From NCBI RefSeq assembly GCF_044594925.1, contig NZ_CP138991.1, forward strand, positions 2,356,001-2,420,000: DNA of 64,000 bases. Reading direction: 5' to 3'. The position numbers and the translations under genes are program-made. This stretch comes from Maribacter sp044594925 (GTDB taxonomy: Bacteria; Bacteroidota; Bacteroidia; Flavobacteriales; Flavobacteriaceae). The notes under the pieces were generated by a model. The model was not told the DNA's origin, made no database searches, and saw nothing but the letters and a program-made list of their open reading frames with translations. Positions 45,315 to 52,494 of the stretch are shown one piece after another (the first letter of the stretch is position 1; each line of letters begins with the position of its first letter).

Positions 45315-46268
45315 ATGACGAATCAAAGAAGAAAATTCATAAAACAAACAGCCTTTGCAGCAGCCGCTGTTCCCTTTTCATATGTTCTTGCCGCACCCAA
45401 AAAAGCACCAAAGTCAAAACCGTATCCTATCAATTTCTTTACCAAACCACTTGACAAATATGGACCTGATTTCTTTATGGACACCCTAAAAATGGCAGGA
45501 ATCGATGGACTGGATTTAACTGTTAGGCCAAAAGGTTGCGTGCTGCCAGAGCAGGTAGAAAACGATTTGCCTAAAATTATAGAAATGGCAAAGCAAAAAG
45601 GGCTGACCGTTGAGATGATGGTAAGCAACATCACCAAGGCTGATGACCCATTGGCAGAAAAAGTATTGTCCACCGCCGCCAAAAATGGGGTTAGTCATTA
45701 TCGATTGGGATATTATAAGTATGATAAAGCCTTGGGTGTTCGTCCTTCTATTGAAAAGATAAAAAGCGAAATGCAAGCGCTTACCGAATTGAACAAAAGT
45801 GTAGGAATACAGGGAGGATATCAAAACCACGCCGGAAACTGGTTCGGAGCCGCAATGTGGGATTTAGCCGAAGTGCTCAAAGATATTCCTAAAACCTACA
45901 TGAGCAGTCAGTTCGATATTCGACATGCGGTTTGCGAAGGCAATAAATCGTGGGTAACGGCTATGCAACTATTAGCGGAAAAAACAGGTTCGCTTGCGAT
46001 AAAAGATTTTACCTGGGACGTTAGCGGAGGGCAATCAAAAGTTAAGAAACTTCCGCTTGGTGAGGGCATTGTCGATTTCGATGTATTTTTTAAAAACCTA
46101 AAGACCTTTGGCGTTATTGCACCGATAACTCTTCATGTGGAGCATGCTTTATTAAATAGCGAAGAAGAAAGTTTACCCCTATTGGAACAACAGAAAATTT
46201 TGGTTTCAAAGCTTAAAGCGGATGTGGATTTCATCCGTCAGAAACTTGTAGAACATCAATTAAACTAA
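45315..46268 (+). CDS. TIM-barrel isomerase/epimerase-like protein with twin-arginine signal
   Basis: A 317-residue member of the AP-endonuclease-2-like sugar isomerase/epimerase family. The signal MTNQRRKFIKQTAFAAAAV carries QRRKFIK, a twin-arginine pattern. Metal-site candidates are VEMMVSNITK, GGYQNHAGN (His), SSQFDIRHAV (Asp/His) and ITLHVEHALL (Glu). It is distinct from the lipoprotein paralogue at 40887. It sits between the Tat-type Gfo/Idh gene (12 bases) and the enolase-superfamily gene (four bases), a tight operon. Likely acts on a ketosugar or keto-glycoside product in the periplasm. Confidence 0.85.
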   Translation: MTNQRRKFIKQTAFAAAAVPFSYVLAAPKKAPKSKPYPINFFTKPLDKYGPDFFMDTLKMAGIDGLDLTVRPKGCVLPEQVENDLPKIIEMAKQKGLTVEMMVSNITKADDPLAEKVLSTAAKNGVSHYRLGYYKYDKALGVRPSIEKIKSEMQALTELNKSVGIQGGYQNHAGNWFGAAMWDLAEVLKDIPKTYMSSQFDIRHAVCEGNKSWVTAMQLLAEKTGSLAIKDFTWDVSGGQSKVKKLPLGEGIVDFDVFFKNLKTFGVIAPITLHVEHALLNSEEESLPLLEQQKILVSKLKADVDFIRQKLVEHQLN

Positions 46269-46272
46269 CCAC

Positions 46273-47673
46273 ATGGAACATAACTCAAGAAGGACATTTA
46301 TCAAAAACGGACTACTGGCATCCGGAGCCGTGGCCGTTGGTCATCCCGGAAATCTATTTGCCAATTCAAAAGAACAAACATTGAAAAACATTACCATCAA
46401 AACCGTAGATTCTAATTTTGAGAGAGAACCGCTGATCCGCCCCTTTGGATTTAAAGGAGGGTATATGTCAGAAATCTGGCAAACCATCAGCTATCTTGAA
46501 AGTACTTCGGGACAGCATCAAATAGGTCTCTGCACCCAAAACGTACTTTGGTCCGATGCCAACGTTTTTGCCAATAATTCAGAAAGCGCCGGTAATGCGC
46601 TCATGTATGCTATCACGGAACGGGCACAACAAATGATTAAAGGGCAAAGTTTTGCAAGTCCGGTAGATTTGCTTGATGAAATCCTTCCTGAAGTGTATGC
46701 ATATGCCAAGAAAGTTACTTCCAATCCAAATTTGAGAAAGACCTTTGCTTTGAATGCCTTGGTCGGTGTTGATAATGCCTTATGGCTTTTGTATGCCCAA
46801 GAAAACGGATTCAAGACTTTCGATGAAATGATTCCGAAGGCTTATAAACCTTCCCTTTCCCACAACCATAAAAAAGCGGCGGCCATACCCTTAATGGCAT
46901 ATACGATTCCCATCGATGAGATCAAAGCAACCGTGGACGAGGGTTATTTTTTTATGAAGATAAAAATTGGGCAGCCGGGCACACAAGCCGAAATGCTCAA
47001 AAAGGACAAAACCAGATTATCGGCCATTCATAAAACGATTGGGAATGTACGAACACCTTATTCCAAAAATGGAAAATTGCCCTATTACTTTGATGCGAAT
47101 GGACGCTATGAGAAGAAAGAAACCTTGTTGCAACTTTTAGACCACGCCAAAAAAATAGGTGCTTTTGACCAGATTGCCATCATTGAAGAACCTTTTGCAG
47201 AGGAGTTGGAATTCGATGTTTCTGATATTCCGGTACGATTGGCGGCAGATGAAAGTGCCCACACCGATGAAGACGCCATTAAGCGAATGGAAATGGGCTA
47301 TAAGGCCATTGCGCTCAAGGCAATAGCAAAAACCTTAAGCATGACCATGAAAATCGCCCAGGCCGCACATGAGCGAGATGTTCCCTGTTTCTGCGCTGAC
47401 CTAACAGTCAACCCGATATTGGTCGAGTGGAACAAAAATGTGGCAGCACGACTAAAGCCGTTTCCGGGAATGGGAAATCTAGGGCTTATTGAAAGTAATG
47501 GCCATCAAAACTATAAAAACTGGAAAACCATGTTGGGGTATCATCCACATCAGAATGCCGCTTGGGTAAACGCAAAAAATGGGGTCTACGAGTTAAACGA
47601 TGATTTCTACACAAAAAGTGGCGGAATTTTTGACCGCTCGGAACACTATGAAAGCATGTTTGCAAAGCCATAG
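46273..47673 (+). CDS. Enolase-superfamily (mandelate racemase/sugar dehydratase-like) protein with twin-arginine signal
   Basis: A 466-residue enolase-superfamily member with a textbook twin-arginine signal, SRRTFIK (5-11). Catalytic landmarks are present: K229-x-K231 (FMKIKIGQPG), metal ligands D274 (FDANGRY), E305 (IIEEPF) and D326-E327 (AADESAH), then the second-site lysine region K349/K353 (IALKAIAKT). The arrangement is that of racemases and sugar-acid dehydratases (mandelate racemase type). An exported enolase-superfamily enzyme is unusual, since most sugar-acid dehydratases are cytoplasmic. It is four bases from the TIM-barrel gene. It probably removes a proton alpha to a carboxylate, for example of a uronate or aldonate. 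Confidence 0.85.
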   Translation: MEHNSRRTFIKNGLLASGAVAVGHPGNLFANSKEQTLKNITIKTVDSNFEREPLIRPFGFKGGYMSEIWQTISYLESTSGQHQIGLCTQNVLWSDANVFANNSESAGNALMYAITERAQQMIKGQSFASPVDLLDEILPEVYAYAKKVTSNPNLRKTFALNALVGVDNALWLLYAQENGFKTFDEMIPKAYKPSLSHNHKKAAAIPLMAYTIPIDEIKATVDEGYFFMKIKIGQPGTQAEMLKKDKTRLSAIHKTIGNVRTPYSKNGKLPYYFDANGRYEKKETLLQLLDHAKKIGAFDQIAIIEEPFAEELEFDVSDIPVRLAADESAHTDEDAIKRMEMGYKAIALKAIAKTLSMTMKIAQAAHERDVPCFCADLTVNPILVEWNKNVAARLKPFPGMGNLGLIESNGHQNYKNWKTMLGYHPHQNAAWVNAKNGVYELNDDFYTKSGGIFDRSEHYESMFAKP

Positions 47674-48092
47674 TTAAGGTTGAAAATTGTTGCATTAGCT
47701 ATTTCCTTTGGTAGGTTCTTGAAAACCGGATATTCCAATAAGTTCTTTACAACTTCTAGAGAAAAAGAGGACAGTCAGGTCTTTTAAGCCCCAAGCTTGA
47801 AAAATGGTTTTTAGGCTCTTTTTTAACGTGTTTTCCAAAATTAATTTAACAAGTTATTCTTCTCATTAGGAAAAACAAGCGATGGATTAAACTGTTCTAC
47901 GTCTTCGAAATCCATAGTTCCAAAACAAATTAGAATAAGCACATGGCAAACGAATCTGCAGTTATCAAATTTTTTAAATAACAAGAAGGAATCGAATGGA
48001 AATAGGACAATCTGTACTCAACATCTAATACTATATTAGTATCTTAAACTCGCTGCTAAAGCTTTTCAATCTCAATATAAACACAAAAACGT
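47674..48092. other. Intergenic gap before the second VOC gene
   Basis: 419 A/T-rich bases. No gene, promoter match or strong hairpin could be supported. It does not resemble the region upstream of the first VOC copy. Confidence 0.4.
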
Positions 48093-48980
48093 ATGAAGAA
48101 ATTACTCGTTTTAACCCTAATGGTTTCTTGTCTATCGATGGGAATGACAACTAAAAAAGCACTCCCCATCTTGGGAATAGCCCATGTGGCGTTTCAGGTC
48201 TCAAACTTGGAGCAATCGCGTGACTTCTATACGGATTTCTATGGATTCGAATTCGCCTTTGCGGCGAATGAGAATCAGGAAGCTTGGTATTTAAAAATCA
48301 ACGACGACCAGTTCGTGAAGTTGGTCTCAAAGCCCGGAGGAACGGATGACAATCGGTTGGTGGAAATCGCGTTTCAGGTTTCGGACATCGAAACTACTGT
48401 CGCGATACTCCGAGAAAGAGGGCTCGATCCGACACCTGTTGAAAAAAAACCGGATGGCACCTTGGCGAGTGGTCTCGTAGATCTCAATGGACATCACTTG
48501 GTTTTTGTTGAATATACCTCCGGTTCCAAGCAGGCGTTATCGCGAGGCAAGCATCTAGGAACGAGACGGATTTCCGATCGTTTGCTCCATGTGGGTATCA
48601 CAATTACGGACGAAGAGTCGGCCAACAAATTATATCGAGATGCTTTAGGCTTTAAGGAGATTAGGCGCGAACCGGCTAAGGAAGGTGGTCCATATGGTTG
48701 GGTGAATATGCAGCTGCCAGGAGATCGAGGCGACTATGTTGAGCTTATACTTATAAACGATATGAAACTTAATAGAAAGCAAATGGGAACAATGCATCAT
48801 ATGTGCATTATGACTGATGATACGCGAAAGGCCCATCGCGATATGTTATTTAATGGTTTGCCCGATCTTGAACGCTACAAGCCGATGATTGGCCGCAGTA
48901 AGCGCTGGCTGTGCAATGTGCACGATCTTGATGGTACGCGTGTTGAATTAATGGAATCAAAAGAAGTGGTAAAAAAATGA
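48093..48980 (+). CDS. Exported two-domain VOC protein, copy 2
   Basis: A 295-residue paralogue of the protein at 38588, with the same length and domain layout, alignable without gaps and with most residues unchanged. The metal-pattern segments are preserved (IAHVAFQVSNLEQSRDFY, GHHLVFVEY, LLHVGITITDEESANKLY, LDGTRVELMESK). Differences are scattered and conservative; the loss of the cysteine in GTRCEV to GTRVEL is one. The gene is intact, whereas the lyase that follows it is broken. It may have kept its role after duplication of the VOC-lyase pair, or evolved a slightly different specificity. Confidence 0.8.
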   Translation: MKKLLVLTLMVSCLSMGMTTKKALPILGIAHVAFQVSNLEQSRDFYTDFYGFEFAFAANENQEAWYLKINDDQFVKLVSKPGGTDDNRLVEIAFQVSDIETTVAILRERGLDPTPVEKKPDGTLASGLVDLNGHHLVFVEYTSGSKQALSRGKHLGTRRISDRLLHVGITITDEESANKLYRDALGFKEIRREPAKEGGPYGWVNMQLPGDRGDYVELILINDMKLNRKQMGTMHHMCIMTDDTRKAHRDMLFNGLPDLERYKPMIGRSKRWLCNVHDLDGTRVELMESKEVVKK

Positions 48981-48995
48981 TAAAGAGGTAAGGGC

Positions 48996-49443
48996 CGACA
49001 GAATCATGGCACTATATTCGACGTAAAAGTTTTGCGTTTGGCTCTCGCTTTAGCTAAGAACGATCTAGCTCGTAAAAAACTAAAACCGGTGAAAGAAAAC
49101 CGTATCGCTCGTCAAATAGAACCAGAAGGGTTTCAGCCCATGGAGCTACGTCGCACCAAGTCGTTTGACTACTCCGAAATGAATTTGACAGGGCTTACTG
49201 AGTTAGCGACGCTTGGCGAGTGGGTTGGTGTGGATTTATGACCTACGAGACGGCAGATGGACGCGGCATACGGCAAGCGTTGGAGTTCCTTAAACCTTAG
49301 TCGAGAAAGTACCCGAAAGATGGTCTCCTCGGGTTTGGCATTACAAGCAGATTGTTCCCTTTTTGCCAGAGATTCCCGCTCCCGCATTTCGTATGACGAG
49401 CATAGGATATCTGGATGAAGAATTTTGGATGAAACGCCTTTGA
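48996..49443 (+). pseudogene. Broken alginate-lyase-family gene (duplicate of 39472 gene)
   Basis: Directly after the VOC stop, the sequence picks up at the codon for R263 of the intact lyase (RQNHGT...) and follows it to near the C-terminus. The first 263 codons are missing. In addition a one-base deletion turns the codons for L-W-T into a TGA at 49239-49241, and a second one-base deletion near 49298 makes a TAG and shifts the frame again. Past these breaks the original protein is readable (VEKVPERWSPRVWHYKQIVPF...). A frame from a TTG at 49032 gives 69 residues but is not a real gene. The ancestral pair was thus duplicated together, then the lyase decayed. Confidence 0.9.
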
Positions 49444-49579
49444 AAAGCTTATCCAATAAAGAAAATTAATTAGATTTTGACAGATTTCTTGGAGCATGGG
49501 AAATAACTCGAATTGATAGCAATGGTGAACGCTCTATTCAGCTTGTTTTTAGAATCTATATAAAGGTAAAGTAGCTATT

Positions 49580-50305
49580 ATGAAATACTTGAATAACATA
49601 TTTATCTTTTGTCTTCTTATGTTGACTACAATCTCCTGTCATCAGGAAAAAAATATTCTATTATTTGATGGACAAACATTATCTGGATGGGAGGGCTCAA
49701 GCAGCGCTTTTAGACTAGAGAATGGCACCATAGTTGGAGGAAGCCTTGAAAAAGGGTTAGAAGAGAGCTTCTATTTGTGTACAACGGAAGAATATTCAAA
49801 TTTTGAACTCACACTAGCTGTTAAACTTATTCATAATAACCCTAAGGCAAATGCAGGTGTGAGCTTTAGAGCTGAAAGGGTGAAGGGTTCAAACGAAGTG
49901 GCATCCTATCAAGCAGATATTGGTTATACCAACCCAAATGCAGTTGTTCGTTTTTCAGACCATACCCCAGCAGACATGAATACTCCTTTTTCGCTTTGGG
50001 GTGCCTTAATTGACGAGTGTAGAGTTGATGTTTCAAGATATCCGGATCCAGAATTTTTCCCAGCGGTTATTCTGAAAATGCCTGAAAGAGAATTAATCCA
50101 TAAAATAGTAAAACCTGATGATTGGAATCAGATTCAAGTATTGGCTAATAGAAATGAAATTGAAATTAAAATCAATGGTATTACAACTGCAAAATTTACA
50201 GATAATGGTGAAGCAGCTTCCAAGGGGTATATATGCCTTCAAGCCCACCAAGGAGAACCGTACGAAATCCATTATAAAGACATAAGACTCAGAAAAATAG
50301 ATTAG
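49580..50305 (+). CDS. DUF1080 (3-keto-disaccharide hydrolase-like) lipoprotein
   Basis: A 241-residue protein with a lipobox (LTTISC20HQ), so lipid-anchored. The DUF1080 landmarks are LLFDGQTLSGWEG (27-39), a central beta-sandwich (FELTLAVKLIHNNPKANAGVSFRA) and the C-terminal WNQIQVLANRNEIEIKING...YICLQAHQGEPYEIHYKDIRLRKI. The family has been linked to cleavage of 3-keto glycosides, working with Gfo/Idh dehydrogenases and exported TIM-barrel proteins. Those same partners lie upstream in this window. An orthodox carbohydrate-binding role cannot be excluded. It is separated from the upstream genes by the broken lyase. Confidence 0.85.
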   Translation: MKYLNNIFIFCLLMLTTISCHQEKNILLFDGQTLSGWEGSSSAFRLENGTIVGGSLEKGLEESFYLCTTEEYSNFELTLAVKLIHNNPKANAGVSFRAERVKGSNEVASYQADIGYTNPNAVVRFSDHTPADMNTPFSLWGALIDECRVDVSRYPDPEFFPAVILKMPERELIHKIVKPDDWNQIQVLANRNEIEIKINGITTAKFTDNGEAASKGYICLQAHQGEPYEIHYKDIRLRKID

Positions 50306-50361
50306 GGTTTATGATTGAGAAAACCATTTGTCAACACAACCTCCTATAAACAATACGGGCT

Positions 50362-50560
50362 TTGTGTTTATTTGCAGGTATCGCTGCCTCGGTTTTACAT
50401 GTTATTTCCGGTCCGGACCATTTGGCGGACGTTACGCCCTTGGCTATTGAAACGAGACGAAAAGTCTGGAAGATTGTTTTGTTCTGGGGTTTTGGGCATT
50501 TAGCGGGAATGCTCTTACTCCGTGTTTTTGATGTGATTTCTTTTAGAGTTACAGGAACTT
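50362..50560 (+). pseudogene. 5' fragment of a UreH/HupE-like membrane protein gene
   Basis: The frame starting at 50362 (TTG) reads FAGIAASVLHVISGPDHL, then VTPLAIETRRKVWKI and LFWGFGHLAGMLLL. This is the N-terminal part of the UreH-like (urease accessory/nickel transport-type) membrane family with its HxxSGPDHL and GFGHLxGML motifs. After about 55 residues similarity stops and the frame runs into the lactonase gene's antisense. About three quarters of the protein is missing and no good start codon or ribosome site is present, so this is a remnant, not a functional gene. Confidence 0.55.
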
Positions 50561-50579
50561 TCAAATCAATACTTAAAAT

Positions 50580-51752
50580 TCAAAAAACCAAACAAACCGG
50601 TTGCGAAATAGATGCTTGATTTTCAGAATACGTCAACATGCCAGATTTTTTATCAACTTTAAAAACGACGATATTATTCGATTTTCTATTGGCTACCAAA
50701 AGAAATTCACCATCGGGGGATAACGTGAAATTACGGGGCCAATCTCCTTGTACTGGCTCATTGCGCAATAAACTTAGTTTTCCTTCTTCCGTTACAGAAA
50801 AAATGGCAATGCTATTGTGGCCACGGTTCGAAGCGTATAAAAACCGACCGTCATTACTTAGACGAATATCGGCACACGAATTTTTATCCTTAAAATCTGG
50901 TGGAAGGGTACTTTGCTTATCGATTCTGGTAAATGTTCCTGTTTCTTTATCCACTGTTGCAGATACCACCGAACTTGAAAGTTCGTTGATCATAAATACT
51001 TGGTTTTTATTAGGATGTGCAATTAATAGCCGTGGCCCATCACCGGGATCAGCGGCAAAAGCCACTTGTGGTTCTTGCAAGTTTCCTTCGGAATCAATAG
51101 GATATTGCAGTACCTTATCGATACCCAAGTCAGAGATATATAGAAACCGGCCAGAAGCATCGAATAGGGCGCAGTGCGCACGTGGAGATTCTTGGTTGGG
51201 CAGAATCGGCCCGGTACCCGAATGTTGCCTTGTTTGGGTTCCCCCAGAAATAACCCCATTTGAATCTAGAGGGTATACCGCAATATTGCCAGAACTATAA
51301 TTAGCGACCGCAAGCAGATTTTCGGCTTCGTTCAAGACAACGTTACAAGGGCCTTCACCTTCAACAAGATGAGTGCTTTGAAGATTTAAGGCTGTTCGGT
51401 CCTCATTCCATTTGTAAATTGCAGTAGTTGCGGGATCCGGTCGGTTTACCGAATACACTGTAGATCGATCTTTAGAAATACAAAGAAAAGTCGGACTCGT
51501 CTGTTCGGCCAAAAGTATTTTATCGCTCAGTGCTCCGGTAGCAGGGTTAAAATTGTATTTATAGATGCCCTTACTTTCTTCATCACTATAGGTGCCAACC
51601 AAAAGTTCGATGGTGCTCTCAACTTGTTCTACTTCCATCTCGGATACAGTTTCAGAACGTTGGTTTTTTTTGGTGTCCTGTTTACAGGCCATGGCCAAAA
51701 TTAGGAGCGTGTAGATTAATGTGTTTCTGATCAACTTTATTTCTGTTTTCAT
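50580..51752 (-). CDS. Lactonase-fold seven-bladed propeller lipoprotein
   Basis: A 390-residue lipoprotein (lipobox LILAMAC23) of the 6-phosphogluconolactonase-type seven-bladed propeller family. It has LLVGTYSDEESKGIYKY at the start of the first blade, GEGPCNVVLNEAENLLAVANYSSG, ESPRAHCALFDASGRFLYISDLG, GPRLLIAHPNKNQVFMINEL, ADIRLSNDGRFLYASNRGHNSIAIF and WPRNFTLSPDGEFLLVANRKSNNIVVF. An extracytoplasmic lactonase would open sugar lactones made by the oxidoreductases in this region, a link that is inference. On the minus strand, opposite to its neighbours. A LacI-type operator-like palindrome lies 62 bases upstream. Confidence 0.85.
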   Translation of the reverse strand: MKTEIKLIRNTLIYTLLILAMACKQDTKKNQRSETVSEMEVEQVESTIELLVGTYSDEESKGIYKYNFNPATGALSDKILLAEQTSPTFLCISKDRSTVYSVNRPDPATTAIYKWNEDRTALNLQSTHLVEGEGPCNVVLNEAENLLAVANYSSGNIAVYPLDSNGVISGGTQTRQHSGTGPILPNQESPRAHCALFDASGRFLYISDLGIDKVLQYPIDSEGNLQEPQVAFAADPGDGPRLLIAHPNKNQVFMINELSSSVVSATVDKETGTFTRIDKQSTLPPDFKDKNSCADIRLSNDGRFLYASNRGHNSIAIFSVTEEGKLSLLRNEPVQGDWPRNFTLSPDGEFLLVANRKSNNIVVFKVDKKSGMLTYSENQASISQPVCLVF

Positions 51753-51813
51753 ACTTATATACTTAAAACCATTTATTGAATCAATCGTCTGCGTTGGTTA
51801 TTTTTAAAAGGTT

Positions 51814-51827
51814 TGTAAACGGTTACA
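51814..51827. promoter_or_regulatory. LacI-family operator-like palindrome
   Basis: TGTAAACGGTTACA is palindromic at 12 of 14 positions and fits the general LacI-type operator pattern (TGnAAnCGnTTnCA). It lies about 62 bases before the lactonase start and could control it. Confidence 0.4.
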
Positions 51828-51849
51828 GATTCTTCATCGATAAGATACA

Positions 51850-51882
51850 AAAAAATAGGCTCTGATTGTCAGGGCCTATTTT
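51850..51882 (-). terminator. Terminator facing the minus strand
   Basis: AATAGGCtCTGA, loop TTG, TCAGgGCCTATT, with a seven-base T-run on the minus strand and four T on the plus strand. It lies upstream of the lactonase gene, so it must end a minus-strand transcript that starts between it and 52494. Confidence 0.75.
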
Positions 51883-52494
51883 CATTAAGTTTTTACTACC
51901 TTGCATATGAAATGATTGAGTTTATTTTAAATGACGAATTGATTCGGACTAAATTTCAAATAAAGGTGTTTTATAGTAAATGAACCAAGTTCAATAAAGA
52001 CCTCCTTAAACTATACTTTTCAAAGTACGACCTAGATAGTATCCTAACGGAACCCTAAGACTTTAAGACTCCTGCGGGGTACGAAAAGCGATACGTTCCC
52101 GAGCTTATTTTTATCTTTTTGCCCTAATCGGTTTGTTCCACTTTCTTTTGTACCTCTGATTTCAATTTGGCCTCATTCAATAACAAGTTTGTTAATGAAG
52201 CCTGTTGTAAAGTAACCGTGCCTGTACGATTTTCCCTGGGAATGAAAACCCCGCACTTACATATATGGCATTGACGGCTAGAACTGCAAGTCATATGCTT
52301 GAGCGACTAAAAAAATTCAATTTATATTTTAGCGGAAGAACTGCCGCAGATGTTATTTTAAAAACGTACAATTTATGGAATCATCACCTTTAGAGGAACA
52401 CGGCAAATAGAAAAAATAGCATTTTTCAAGAAATAAGGCTGTAGCAATTACCGAATAATTTGTATTTTCTTTTGAAATTTCCTGTAATATATCT
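51883..52494. other. Gene-poor stretch with small coding remnants
   Basis: About 610 bases without a normal gene. At 51912-51983 a plus-strand frame MIEFILNDELIRTKFQ resembles the very N-terminus of 2Fe-2S xanthine-dehydrogenase-type subunits, ending after 23 residues. A TACCTTGC sequence ahead of it is close to a promoter box. On the minus strand there is the small frame listed separately. A plus-strand stretch at 52211-52393 also looks partly coding. The mix suggests leftovers of several genes. Confidence 0.4.
52124..52294 (-). CDS. Possible 56-residue protein with CxxCxC motif
   Basis: An ATG at 52294 to TAG at 52124 encodes a 56-residue product beginning MTCSSSRQCHICKCGVF, with C9-x-x-C12-x-C14, and an amphipathic helical end (LLLNEAKLKSEVQKKVEQTD). 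A strong minus-strand terminator at 51850 would end its transcript. No ribosome-binding site is clear, and the gene may be the tail of a larger decayed one. The codons do look used and the cysteine cluster hints at zinc binding. Confidence 0.3.
   Translation of the reverse strand: MTCSSSRQCHICKCGVFIPRENRTGTVTLQQASLTNLLLNEAKLKSEVQKKVEQTD

Noticed and set aside
49032..49241. 69-residue frame with TTG start
   Set aside because: It is the middle part of the broken lyase copy and not an independent gene.
50638..51300. 220-residue plus-strand frame
   Set aside because: Antisense of the lactonase-like gene, whose propeller repeats are clearly coded on the minus strand.
52211..52393. Plus-strand frame of 61 codons in the gene-poor stretch
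   Set aside because: No start codon or ribosome site; it overlaps a better minus-strand frame and has no recognisable family.
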